Below, in pieces: positions 46,801 through 56,428 of a stretch of DNA of 64,000 bases; position 1 is the stretch's first letter; the number at the start of each line of letters is the position of its first letter. The position numbers were made by a program, and so were the translations under genes. Below the pieces are notes generated by a model. The model saw only the letters and a program-made list of their open reading frames with translations. It made no database searches and had not been told where the DNA came from. This stretch comes from Bartonella sp. M0177 (GTDB lineage Bacteria > Pseudomonadota > Alphaproteobacteria > Rhizobiales > Rhizobiaceae), in assembly GCF_016102285.1 (NCBI RefSeq), contig NZ_JACFOY010000001.1:1674001-1738000 (forward strand), written 5' to 3'.

Positions 46801-48429
46801 CTATTTTTCTATCCAGGTGTTATAAAAGCTCGGACGACCAACAGATTCAAAACCGACACCCTTGACCTTCGGCGAGCCACCATAGACTTGCGGTTCTTCA
46901 AAAATCGGAATGGCATAAGCCTGATCAAGAATATAGTCGGTCGCTGCAACGACATCCGCATTGCGTTTGACCGGATCGGTCTCAGCCGAAATCTCTTCCA
47001 GTTGCTTGTTCAGTTTATCATCAACGAAACTAACCACTTTGTCGCTCAAACCACCTTTTTGTAAGAGTGCATCACGATTTTTGGGGTAAAACAGGCTTTT
47101 CAAGACATCAGGGTCGGCGCGCCCGACCATATGCGGCATAACCGGAGTTTTTTGCGGGTCGAGATTGTCAATCACTGCATTGGTTCCGTCATAGGCTTTG
47201 ACATTCAAAATAACACCGACACGCTTCCATTGTTGGGCAATCAATTGCAGCATCGCTTTGCTTTGTGGCTGCTGGACGGCTTCATAAGCTCCAAGAACAA
47301 GCTTCTTGCCGTCTTTTTCACGGATACCGTCCGCCCCTGTTTTGAAACCGGATTCATCAAGAAGCGCCTCGGCTTTTGACTGATCGAATTGAAGTTTTGC
47401 GCTTTGGTCCGAGTAACCGAAAGCGTTATGTGCCATAATCGACGTCGCTAAAGGATAATTCGAAGAATAAAGCGTTTTGAGAATTTCCGGCCTGTTGGTT
47501 GCATAACGGAGTGCCTGTCTCACTTTCAAATCGCTGACAAGCTCGTTATCGGGGCGGAACATAATAGAATTGTTGATGCCGCGCGTACCCACCGAATAAA
47601 CGATGTTTCCCGACTTTTTCACACGCTCTTCGTCATAGGCTTGCAACTGCCGGATAAAATTGGCTTGTCCGGCAATCAAAGCACCGATACGCACACTGTC
47701 TTCCGGAACAGTGAGATATTTCAGCTCGTCAAGATAAGCGCGGCCCTGATGCGCCGATTTTTCCGGTGCCCAGTTATAATCCTTGCGAACCTTCAGAATG
47801 ATCTCTTTGCCGAGTGTTTCACTTTCAACATAATATGGTCCCGTGCCGATAATTTTGGTTGCATTTCCCATGGCATCAAAGGAAAGAGCCAATGTTTTCG
47901 GTGATACAATTCCGGAATTGATCGTTGACGTTGCCTGTAAAAATCCCGGTGAAGGACGCTTGAAATAGAACCGAACAGTCAAGGGATCGACAACTTCACT
48001 ATGATCGTAATTGTTGACCACTTCCGAAACCGGTTGATGCAAATCTTTATTGCCAAGGCCATAAGTGTCGAAATTTTTGGCGACAATCGCAGCGTCTAGC
48101 GGAGTACCATCAGAAAAAGTGACGCCCTCGCGCAACTTGAATTCATAAACCGTTTTGTCGTCATTGAACGACCATGATTTGGCAAGCCATGGTTCGATTT
48201 CAAGCGTTTGCGGGTTCTGATAGGTCAACCGATCGGTGATCTGGTTTAAAATTCCGCCATTTGTATAGGTACCGGCAAGAGGCGAATAAAGATTGGTATG
48301 GACCTGCTTGTCGAGATAAATCAGTGTTCCGCCTTTTACCGGTTCCTCTGCTTTAAGCGCCGACATGCCGACAGAAAGGACAGAAACAACAGATGAAGCA
48401 ATAAGCAATTTTTTTATCAAATTTTTCAT
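46801..48429 (-). CDS. Peptide-type ABC importer substrate-binding protein
   Basis: 542 residues with a signal peptide (SVGMSALKAEEP) and the SBP family 5 core: GGILNQITDRLTYQNPQTLEIEPWLAKSWSFNDDKTVYEFKLREGVTFSDGTPLDA and KIIGTGPYYVES. Family members bind di/oligopeptides, nickel chelates, glutathione or other solutes, so the ligand is open. It is first of the leftward operon with both permeases and the double ATPase. Confidence 0.92.
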   Translation of the reverse strand: MKNLIKKLLIASSVVSVLSVGMSALKAEEPVKGGTLIYLDKQVHTNLYSPLAGTYTNGGILNQITDRLTYQNPQTLEIEPWLAKSWSFNDDKTVYEFKLREGVTFSDGTPLDAAIVAKNFDTYGLGNKDLHQPVSEVVNNYDHSEVVDPLTVRFYFKRPSPGFLQATSTINSGIVSPKTLALSFDAMGNATKIIGTGPYYVESETLGKEIILKVRKDYNWAPEKSAHQGRAYLDELKYLTVPEDSVRIGALIAGQANFIRQLQAYDEERVKKSGNIVYSVGTRGINNSIMFRPDNELVSDLKVRQALRYATNRPEILKTLYSSNYPLATSIMAHNAFGYSDQSAKLQFDQSKAEALLDESGFKTGADGIREKDGKKLVLGAYEAVQQPQSKAMLQLIAQQWKRVGVILNVKAYDGTNAVIDNLDPQKTPVMPHMVGRADPDVLKSLFYPKNRDALLQKGGLSDKVVSFVDDKLNKQLEEISAETDPVKRNADVVAATDYILDQAYAIPIFEEPQVYGGSPKVKGVGFESVGRPSFYNTWIEK

Positions 48430-49215
48430 TTCGGTGCAGTCCTTCGGTTCGTTGCGCCTTTTGTATTCCCGACTTCCGCAATCAGTAATTTTCGACTTTG
48501 CTCGTCATCACTCATTGCTTGTTTTCTTGTCGTTTGTTTTCTTCCAGCCGGTCGGCTTACCCTTTCACCTGAAGAAAATCGGGTTTACACAAACCGAATT
48601 TGTCCTTTTCAGGCGCTTGTCCACGCGGCCAGCTAGCGAAAATTCACTTCCCGCAAAGAATAAAGCTTCAATTGATTTTTTGAACGGATGCAACTTTTGA
48701 ACTTTTCAAAAACTTAAAAAATAATTCTTATTTTTGGTAACCGATTGGAAATTAATACTCGTAAAAATTCGCCCTTATGAAAATTTAAAAATTCCATTTC
48801 CAATTGTTTTGTCTGAATAATTTTCCGGCCTTTTTTAAAAATCAGTCAGCATTTGCCGGATAAAAGCCGTTAACGGCAGCAAGCCGATTTTTTCCATATT
48901 TTTTTGACATTTACCGGACGGAAGGGTTTTTGCAGGCAATCCGGTTTTGTAAAAATTGATCGCTTGATTTGTCGCCCCTCATAATCTCGAATTCTTTTCT
49001 TAAATTCATGTGCAGTTTCGTTTTTGAAGCTCCGGAGCCTTAAGTTGTTTTCGAAGTTTCAATCCGATAACGCCGAAAGATCAGCCAATATTTTTTACAA
49101 ACCCTGAAAGCGAGAGGAATTTTTATCTAAAAACAACAGAATTCGGTGTAAACTTGGCTCGGCGGCACGGGCGACAATATGCTAGTTTTTGAAAAAAACA
49201 GCACAGGATAAAATA
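48430..49215. other. Gap without a convincing gene
   Basis: About 785 bp between the divergent binding-protein and VOC genes; T/A-rich. The frames running out of the binding-protein gene are shadows. Confidence 0.45.
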
Positions 49216-50196
49216 ATGTCTCACTCCACCAAAGCTCAAAAAACCGGCATTGCTGAAAAAAAGATCAAAGTTAGAGAAAACGGAAAACAGGCCGAAGCGC
49301 CATTAGCTGGCGAAATAGCGTCGCGGGGTAACGTTGTTCACCCTGTAAAAGGGATAGACCATGCTTTTATTCTGGTAAATAATCTTGAAAAAAGTGCGGA
49401 TATTTTTCGCCAATTGGGCTTTACTTTGTCGCCACGTGGTCTGCACAGTAAAGAACAAGGGACAGCAAATTATACAGTTATGTTCCAAAATGATTATTTC
49501 GAGCTTTTGGGAATTGTTGAAGAAACCGCGGCTAATCGGCAGAAAAAACAGGACCTCGAAAATTATGGCGAAGGTCTTTATGCCATTGCCGGACGCATCG
49601 ACAATGCACTAGCAGCGGCTCAAAACCTCACCGAATTGGGGTTCGATGTCACAAAGGTTCAGAATTTTTCAAGACCGGTCGATCTTGGTGGAGGAAAACA
49701 GGGCGTAGCGGCATTTTCAACCGTTGCATTCAAGAAAAATGAAGTTCCAAACGGTCAGGTGTTTATGTGTGAACAGAAAACCCGCGATATGGTTTGGCGG
49801 TCTGAATTGATGACGCACGAAAATGGCGGCGTTGCGCTTCAGTCCGTTATTCTTCTTTCATCCGAGCCGGAAAAAACTGCAAAACGCTATGCACGTCTTT
49901 TCAAAGCCGGAAAAATTGCTGAAAATGATGGAGAAATCGTTGTATCGACAGGACCAAATTCGGCAATTATCCGTATCATTCCGAAAGATGCCAACAGCCG
50001 TCTCTCTTCCGGTTTCGAAATTGGAAAAGTAGCAAACCATGCTTATGCAGGCCTTGGCATTTTTGTAAAAAATCTGGATGAGACAAAGACTGTTCTCAAG
50101 AAAAATGGCGTTGCTTTTGCAGATCGAAGCGAAAAAACGATTGTCATTCCTCCCCGATTTGCTTCGGGAGCAATCATTGAATTCACGGAAAAATAA
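49216..50196 (+). CDS. VOC superfamily protein with glyoxalase-like domain
   Basis: Two VOC modules can be followed: VKGIDHAFILVNNLEKSADIFRQLGFTLSPRG to about residue 175, and VALQSVILLSSEPEKTAKRYARLF with the terminal VIPPRFASGAIIEFTEK. The pattern fits Glyoxalase_3-like proteins of about 300 residues; reaction unknown. ATG 49216 has AGGA seven bases upstream; the TTG frame start at 49189 is not used. The first 45 residues are K/A-rich and probably disordered. Confidence 0.83.
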   Translation: MSHSTKAQKTGIAEKKIKVRENGKQAEAPLAGEIASRGNVVHPVKGIDHAFILVNNLEKSADIFRQLGFTLSPRGLHSKEQGTANYTVMFQNDYFELLGIVEETAANRQKKQDLENYGEGLYAIAGRIDNALAAAQNLTELGFDVTKVQNFSRPVDLGGGKQGVAAFSTVAFKKNEVPNGQVFMCEQKTRDMVWRSELMTHENGGVALQSVILLSSEPEKTAKRYARLFKAGKIAENDGEIVVSTGPNSAIIRIIPKDANSRLSSGFEIGKVANHAYAGLGIFVKNLDETKTVLKKNGVAFADRSEKTIVIPPRFASGAIIEFTEK

Positions 50197-51108
50197 TAAC
50201 TTCTGAAGCTTGTCAAACACATATCTCGTTCGGAACGTCTTGCTTTATCAATAAAAATCCGTTCCGAGCGATGATTTGTTTTTAATACCGAATTCTTTAT
50301 CACTTTTAAGCAAGCTCGAACGAATATCGCTTTTTTAAATCCGGTTCTCGAGTCACCGGCTGTGCTTGCTCAAATCTGAATGCGATGCGGAAATGTGTAC
50401 GAGTTCAGGTTGACACTTGCCGGCATTACCGGAGCGTTTTTCAAGGTGTAAGCGGGAGGTTCCCACCACCACGCCACAATTTACAGAGAAAAATTGCCTT
50501 ATAATGAAAACTTGCCGGTTTTTCATATCAATGCAGGAAAAATTAAACAGGTCGTGCTTTTCCCCCGCGCTTTTTCCTCGTATTTTTCCCCCGTGCTTTT
50601 TCTTATGAACACTCAAAGCGTCGAAGACAAAGTCTCTTGACAAGGGTTACAAAATATTTAAGTTGATAAAAAATATCATGTATTTTTGCATTTTGTCCAA
50701 ATGTCCGGTTTTTTGAACTATCGGCAAATGGGAAAATGGAAAAATCAGGAATGAGCATGACTTCTCTTCAACTGTCTGAAGCAAACTCGGAAAATGAAAT
50801 TGCTTGAAGCAAAGCAATATCAATGTCTGGAAACATCCGGAGCAGTTTTTTGATTTTGTTTCAAAAAAGTAAGAGGCGAGCATGAGTGTGTTGATCGAGC
50901 CGGACTGCGGGTCATGTCGAAAACAAGCTGTTGAACTGTGGCGAGGTTATAAAAATGATGAAAAGTCGGGCAATTTGGCAATTCGAGAATGACAATATTC
51001 AAATTGTCGAATAACGATTTTGTTGTTCGGGTTACATAAGATTTGGGCTCAAAGTAGTTTGACTTCGAGCTTTCGGGTAATGCGTATAGTTTCAGGCACA
51101 GCATATAA
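50197..51108. other. Gap with a hairpin and a repeated C/T motif
   Basis: About 910 bp. TCGTTCGGAACG..CGTTCCGAGCGA (50227-50272) is a near-perfect 12-bp stem with a 22-base loop just after the VOC gene, with TTTTTAAT a few bases later: a possible terminator. Two copies of TTTTTCCCCCGYGCTTTTT occur at 50557-50603. Minus frames at 50353 and 50820 are not supported. Confidence 0.45.
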
Positions 51109-51876
51109 ATGATGAATTATGATACACATGAATCGAATAATTTTCTGCTTTGGACGGGAGTGACTATTATTGTTCTCGCTATCTATGCAGCATTGATCTT
51201 TTGGGCCATGGCCATGCGTGGAGACCCCAATGTTGTAAGAGGCGGACAAGAAGCAATCATGCTCGACTTTGCCGAAGAACCTATGGCTCCCGATGTGGAA
51301 AACGTTTCCGAGGTGATCAAAGAAGAAACGGTGCAGGAAAAGGAAGAGGAAAAAGAAGAACCTAAGGAAGAAGAGGAAAAGCCTGAACCTGAACCACAAA
51401 AATCCGAAATGGTGGAAGAAGTCAAAAAACCCGAACCGAAAAAAGAAGTAAAAAAACCGAAGCCTGAAACACGTAAAGCCGAACCGAAAAAAGACGTTAA
51501 AAAAGCCGATGTAACACAAAAAGCGTCCGGCCCCGAAATTGTTGCAAAGAAAGGGCCAACCTATGCGGCTCCCACGACCAATCGTGTGTTTGGTGGTGAT
51601 GGACGACTTGTTTCATCGTGGCAGAATAAAGTTCAGCGTCGCATCGCGCTCATTGCTTCACGTACTACAAAGCCAAGAGCATCGAGTCGTTCGACAACCT
51701 ATGTCACTTTCAATTTTGACCAGAAAGGCAACATAACCAGCGCGCGAACCTCACGGTCATCAGGCGATGCTGCAATTGATAATCTGGCCTTGCAAATCGT
51801 CAAAAAATCAAGCCCTATTCCTACCCCTCCGGAAGGCTGGAATAGCGCGCTCACTGTACCGGTCGAGGTGCGTTAG
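51109..51876 (+). CDS. TonB-family energy transducer
   Basis: Transmits proton-motive force from ExbBD to outer-membrane TonB-dependent receptors. One N-terminal helix (about residues 12-36) is followed by a long E/K/P-rich spacer (about 70-160, EEEEKPEPEPQ and PEPKKEVKKPK repeats) that crosses the periplasm, and a C-terminal TonB domain (about 185-255) with YVTFNFDQKGNITSARTSRSSGDAAIDNLALQIVKKSSPIPTPP. ExbB and ExbD are not adjacent and must be elsewhere. It begins ATGATG. Confidence 0.9.
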   Translation: MMNYDTHESNNFLLWTGVTIIVLAIYAALIFWAMAMRGDPNVVRGGQEAIMLDFAEEPMAPDVENVSEVIKEETVQEKEEEKEEPKEEEEKPEPEPQKSEMVEEVKKPEPKKEVKKPKPETRKAEPKKDVKKADVTQKASGPEIVAKKGPTYAAPTTNRVFGGDGRLVSSWQNKVQRRIALIASRTTKPRASSRSTTYVTFNFDQKGNITSARTSRSSGDAAIDNLALQIVKKSSPIPTPPEGWNSALTVPVEVR

Positions 51877-51921
51877 CATTCAATCTTTCCTTGAGCTTTC
51901 TCGCTTTACATTTTGCTATGT

Positions 51922-51958
51922 TTTGGAAGCGTTCTATTGAAAACGGAACGTTTCCAAA
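51922..51958. repeat. Inverted repeat after tonB
   Basis: TTTGGAAGCGTTC..GAACGTTTCCAAA with one bulge. No T-run; a possible terminator or 3'-end structure of the TonB gene. Confidence 0.5.
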
Positions 51959-52838
51959 GCCACTCTGTCATTTTTCACTATCAAAATTCGTTTTTCTATA
52001 ACGGATACCTCTCCCGTCGCAATTTTTTAAATACCAGACAAATTTTCGGGTAACGAGATAAACACTCCTATGGACATTCGTGTCGTTTCCCCTCCACTAT
52101 AGGCTCCTTCCAACTCTTTGCTCATAAAACGAAAGAGTGCCGGTTTTATCAGTTTCAATATATCCCTAGTACCAATGCACCTCACCACAAAAATTGTCGC
52201 TTGATCATATCCATTCAAAGACAGACATGGTTATGATGCGGATCAATGTCCGGAAAACATGATCATGTCATATATTTTTCGATTGTCTTACAAGCCACCG
52301 CTAGTTTTCCACCAAGCTTTTTTCTTTTTCTTAATTCGTACTCACGGCAAATTCCGGATTCGATTATTTGCCTTTTTGCAAATTTTTTAACTTCATTTTT
52401 TCTGTTGCTTCAAATCGGATATTTTTCCCCGCGCTTTTTTGCTTGTTCATCTCTTCTTCAACAATCGTCTTAACACTATTCACCGGATTTTGACTTAATA
52501 ACTCGGGTTTTTTATCGAATTTTTCTTTTCGGTCTAATTATTTTCAATTATAGTACAACGTCGTTTTTCTGGGGCGGGTCGGGTTAGCGTCTCCCGTTTT
52601 AACAACTGGTTGATGGGGCGTCACATTTGCTTGTCTTTCAGGTAACGGAACATGTATAGAAATCAAAAAATGGAGATATACTAAAAATATTTTAATTTTA
52701 TAATTATTATAATTTTAGATTATATAGTATTTAATGTGTTTAAATATATTTTATATTTGAAAATTAGTTGATAATTATATTAAAATGTTTCTCCATCCAT
52801 AAATTCACCATGAGTTTTCAATTTGGGAAGAGGGTATA
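51959..52838. other. Gap, very AT-rich before the MFS gene
   Basis: About 880 bp. A C/T motif copy lies at 52421-52440. From 52670 to 52790 the DNA is nearly all A/T, with repeated TTATAATTATTATAA-type sequence, directly upstream of the MFS gene. Frames of 63-75 codons are not supported. Confidence 0.45.
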
Positions 52839-54161
52839 ATGGATCTCATTTCGCGCGTACAGCGACTGCCGCTCGGAAAGTTTCACTATCGCTTATTGCT
52901 GGTAACCGGTTTAGGCTGGATGTTCGATGCTATGGACACCGGCCTTATTGCTTTTATCATGCCACGTTTGTCTGAAAGTTGGCATTTGGTGGCGTCGGAT
53001 AAGGCCTCGGTTGTCAGTATCGGGTTTGTCGGAATGGCTATCGGAGCTGTATTGGCCGGCGGCATTGCCGACAGAATTGGCAGAAAGACAGTTTTTGCGG
53101 CAACACTTGTCGTTTATAGTATTGCAACCGCCTTATGTGGTGTTGCACCCGATCTGAAATGGTTATTGGTGTTCCGTTTCATAGTCGGTTTCGGTCTCGG
53201 CGGACAATTACCGGTTGCTGTCAGTCTTGTCAGCGAATATGTACCGGCTCGGGTACGCGGCCGTTTCATCGTTTTGTTAGAAAGTTTCTGGGGAGTGGGC
53301 TGGCTTCTTGCTGCACTTATCTCCTTTTTTGTCATTCCCGCTTACGGTTGGCAGATAGCTTTCATAATTTGCGGCATACCGGCACTCTATGTTTTCCATA
53401 TCTGGCGTAAAATTCCTGAATCTATTCCCTATCTGATTAATCGCGGGCGCATTGAAGAAGCCCATAAAATCGTTTGCCAACTTGAAAAAGAAGCTGGCGT
53501 TCCGGTTATCGACAAAATCGAAGTTGCCCCTGTTGCCGAAAAGCACAACGTCTCTTTCACACAATTATGGTCAAGCGGTCTTGCCAGACGCACAATCATG
53601 CTATGGCTCATATGGTTCGGCATTGTCTATTCCTATTACGGTATTTTCACATGGCTTCCGAGCCTATTGGAGCAGCACGGATTCAGCATTGTCAAATCAT
53701 CAAAATACACGTTGATCCTTATTCTGGCACAGCTTCCCGGCTATATGGCCGCAGCCTGGTTGATTGAAATACTCGGTCGCAAGGCTACTTTGTCCGGCTT
53801 TATCGCTGCTTGTGCAATATGCGCATATTTCTTCGGACAGGCGTCATCGGATGGCATGATCATTTTGTGGGGCTGCCTGTTGTCGTTTTTCAACCTCGGC
53901 GCATGGGGTGTTCTTTATTCATATACGCCCGAACAATATCCGGCCAATATCCGTGCTTTCGGCTCCGGTTGGGCTTCCGCTATCGGCCGGGTTGGCGGTA
54001 TTGTTGCGCCGATAGTCGTTACCCATATGATGGCTGTAGATAAAGAAGCGTTTTCCAGTGTATTCATAATGTTCACCGGAGTACTTCTGGCAGTTGCAAT
54101 CATCATCATTGTATTGGGTGAAGAAACGCGAGGCCGCACACTTGAATCCATCAGCCGGTAA
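52839..54161 (+). CDS. MFS transporter, NiaP-like (possible nicotinate importer)
   Basis: A 12-helix major facilitator of 440 residues. The segments LVTGLGWMFDAMDTGLIAFIMPRL, GGIADRIGRKTVFAATL, FIVGFGLGGQLPVAVSLVSE and VLLESFWGVGWLLAALISFFVIP resemble the NiaP nicotinate transporter and its aromatic-acid relatives. GAGG stands upstream of the ATG. pncA in the same window gives weak support to a niacin role; aromatic acids remain possible. A branched terminator follows. Confidence 0.85.
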   Translation: MDLISRVQRLPLGKFHYRLLLVTGLGWMFDAMDTGLIAFIMPRLSESWHLVASDKASVVSIGFVGMAIGAVLAGGIADRIGRKTVFAATLVVYSIATALCGVAPDLKWLLVFRFIVGFGLGGQLPVAVSLVSEYVPARVRGRFIVLLESFWGVGWLLAALISFFVIPAYGWQIAFIICGIPALYVFHIWRKIPESIPYLINRGRIEEAHKIVCQLEKEAGVPVIDKIEVAPVAEKHNVSFTQLWSSGLARRTIMLWLIWFGIVYSYYGIFTWLPSLLEQHGFSIVKSSKYTLILILAQLPGYMAAAWLIEILGRKATLSGFIAACAICAYFFGQASSDGMIILWGCLLSFFNLGAWGVLYSYTPEQYPANIRAFGSGWASAIGRVGGIVAPIVVTHMMAVDKEAFSSVFIMFTGVLLAVAIIIIVLGEETRGRTLESISR

Positions 54162-54233
54162 TCCGGCTGATGCTCGAGCCGGTCGTCCGGCTTTCATCGG
54201 CTGATAAAGATATTTTGTAATACGGTTCAGGAA

Positions 54234-54290
54234 ACGGGCAATCATATAAGCGGAATAAGACACGCTTCCGCTTTGTTTGCCCGTTTTTTC
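54234..54290 (+). terminator. Nested hairpin terminator of the MFS gene
   Basis: Outer stem ACGGGCA (54234) with TGCCCGT (54278), enclosing AAGCGGAA..TTCCGCTT, followed by TTTTTTC on the plus strand. A smaller ATCAGCCGG-taat-CCGGCTGAT stem sits at the stop codon (54149). Confidence 0.85.
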
Positions 54291-55090
54291 TTATCGTTTT
54301 TCCGTCCGATTTTTACTTGTCCGGTCTTTCTGGCTCTTTATTTCAAGTCTGCTTTTTCTGGTTTGTCTTTTTCAGCCTGCTTATTTTCCGGAAATTTCTG
54401 TTTCTTTCGCGGAAGTCATTATTGTCATTTCAATTTCTCTATCGCCCCCTCGCCTCAACGCGTGTTTCCCTCACCCATTCTTTTCACTATTTTCAATCTT
54501 TTTATCTATCTCTTTGAAGTGATTTCAGGCTTGCATTTCATTCGCTGCCAATTCTTTTGCTTAACCCATTCATTCGTTTATTCTCACCTCATCCGTTTAT
54601 TCCAGCCTCACTTTAGCGTCATTAGCTCATTCCAATTGAGTGCCTTTCTGTTCCCATCACCTTGAAAGCTTATTATTCTCGTTCCTTTTTCCACTCGCCC
54701 ATCGTATTTCCTCTGGCCCTTCATATTTTCCCCGCCCCTTCATATTTTCCCCGCCCTTCTTATTTTCGTTGTCCGAAACACGATATTTCGCTTTTCCAAA
54801 GAAGTTTTATTTTCCTTTGCCTCAGACCTTATATTTTTTTTCGCCCAAGAGAATTGAATCAATAAAGGACAACAAAGACAGCAATGAATGTTTAGGAGAA
54901 GCCGCCCGCCGAAACATGAAACCGGCGTTTCAAATAAATCTTCTCAATTGTTAAACTTGAAATGCGTTTTAGATATTTAATGCTGGTGAAGTTAAATTCT
55001 CATGATCGTGAGTTTAATTTGGAATGCCCGCTTCAAAAAGATCGAAACGAAACGTTCAATCCCGTTCAACGTCCACAACGATTCAAGTGT
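54291..55090. other. Strand-skewed C/T-rich gap with short tandem repeats
   Basis: About 800 bp in which 54290-54850 is strongly pyrimidine-rich on the plus strand. It contains CCTTCATATTTTCCCCGCC repeated about 2.5 times (54717-54770). Several overlapping plus frames here (F/S/L-rich) are products of the composition. No gene is supported. Confidence 0.5.
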
Positions 55091-55131
55091 TAAAAAAAAT
55101 CCCATAATCCGCTTTTGACGGATTATGGGAT
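55091..55131 (-). terminator. Intrinsic terminator of the iron-ADH operon
   Basis: ATCCCATAATCCG-tcaaaag-CGGATTATGGGAT followed by eight T on the minus strand. Confidence 0.92.
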
Positions 55132-55161
55132 CATTTGATGTAACTTACGGAAAAGCGTTCA

Positions 55162-56316
55162 TCAGAACGCCTGTCGATAAAGCTCAAGAGCATCCGCTTC
55201 TGTTACTTCAACAGGATTATTGACAAGCAATCTTGTCTGCTTCATTGCATCGCTTGCGAGCAATGCCAAACTGTTATCTGTAACGCCCACTTCCTTCAAA
55301 TGGCGTGGTGCGCCGGTTTCCCTCATCAATTTTTCCATAAATTCGACAAAGGCTTTTGAACGCTCTATCTCGGTGCCTTTTGTGTGCGTCCCAACAACAT
55401 CACCCAGTTCGGCATAAAGGTGAGCGGCTGCTTTCATATTGAACCTTAAAACCGGCCCAAGCATGAGCGCATTGGTAAGGCCATGCGGCAAATGATAATG
55501 GCCGCCCAAAGGATAAGCCAAAGCATGAACCGCACCAACCGGCGAATTTGCAAAAGCTTGGCCTGCCAAATTTGCGCCCAATAGCATTGCCTCACGAGCT
55601 TCTTTATTATGCCCGTCATTGCAAGCAGTCACAATATTTGCAGACAATAACCTCAGTGCTTCACGAGCAAAGGCATCCGATAGCGGGTTTTTTTTCAATT
55701 TTCCGGTATAGGCTTCAATAGCGTGAACCATCGCGTCGATACCGGTAGCCGCCGTTTGCAGCTTCGGCAAACCGATCGTCAACTCACCATCAAGGAGAAC
55801 TTTATCCGCATAGAGCTGATTGGCAACAACACCCATCTTCGTGGTTTCACCGGTGGTCAGAATTGTAATATTGGTTGCCTCCGAACCGGTGCCGGCTGTT
55901 GTCGGTATCTGGATAAGAGGAAGCCGCTTGCCCTTCACTTTTCCAATACCATAAAGATCTTGCAATTTCTGTTCCGAGCGGATCAGCACTGCAGAAAGTT
56001 TGGCGACATCCATAGAGGAGCCACCGCCAAAGCCGATGACGATATTAATACCGGCTGCTTTGGCTTTTTCCACACATTCAAGGACAATATTTTCTGGCGG
56101 ATCAGCGACAACTTTATCGAAAACTGCCACTTTGAAACCTACCTGTTCCAACGACAATTTTGGCTGTTCAAGAACACCCGCCTTATGAAGACTGCCATCA
56201 GTAACAATCAGTACTTTGCGTTCTTCATAATAGTGTTCAACAAATTCTCCCAGCTTCTTTGCACCACCCCACTTCACAGTAACTGACGGCACAGCCTCGA
56301 AACAAAATTCCTGCAT
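55162..56316 (-). CDS. Iron-containing alcohol dehydrogenase (4-hydroxybutyrate dehydrogenase candidate)
   Basis: Group III NAD(P)-dependent, metal-containing alcohol dehydrogenase of 384 residues. GGGSSMDVAKLSAVL holds the cofactor loop; TTAGTGSEATN, GIDAMVHAIEAYTG and ALAYPLGGHYHLPHGLTNA supply the Asp/His metal ligands. ATG 56316 follows GGAGGAGG at ideal spacing, so the ATG five codons upstream, which sits inside that ribosome-binding site, is not the start. It is 112 bp downstream of a succinate-semialdehyde dehydrogenase gene, which suggests 4-hydroxybutyrate as substrate (inference). 1,3-propanediol or other diols are alternatives. Confidence 0.9.
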   Translation of the reverse strand: MQEFCFEAVPSVTVKWGGAKKLGEFVEHYYEERKVLIVTDGSLHKAGVLEQPKLSLEQVGFKVAVFDKVVADPPENIVLECVEKAKAAGINIVIGFGGGSSMDVAKLSAVLIRSEQKLQDLYGIGKVKGKRLPLIQIPTTAGTGSEATNITILTTGETTKMGVVANQLYADKVLLDGELTIGLPKLQTAATGIDAMVHAIEAYTGKLKKNPLSDAFAREALRLLSANIVTACNDGHNKEAREAMLLGANLAGQAFANSPVGAVHALAYPLGGHYHLPHGLTNALMLGPVLRFNMKAAAHLYAELGDVVGTHTKGTEIERSKAFVEFMEKLMRETGAPRHLKEVGVTDNSLALLASDAMKQTRLLVNNPVEVTEADALELYRQAF

Positions 56317-56428
56317 ATTTTCCTCCTCCATCTCCGGAATGCAAATTCAACTATTTTTTAAACGAGCCGCATAAGAACAATTGTGGCCCGTTACATATGC
56401 TTAAATTATGTGCCGGGCAGAACAAGTT

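Noticed and set aside
54273..54954. Several overlapping plus frames rich in F, S and L
   Set aside because: They arise from the pyrimidine-rich strand in three frames at once; none has a start signal or family likeness.
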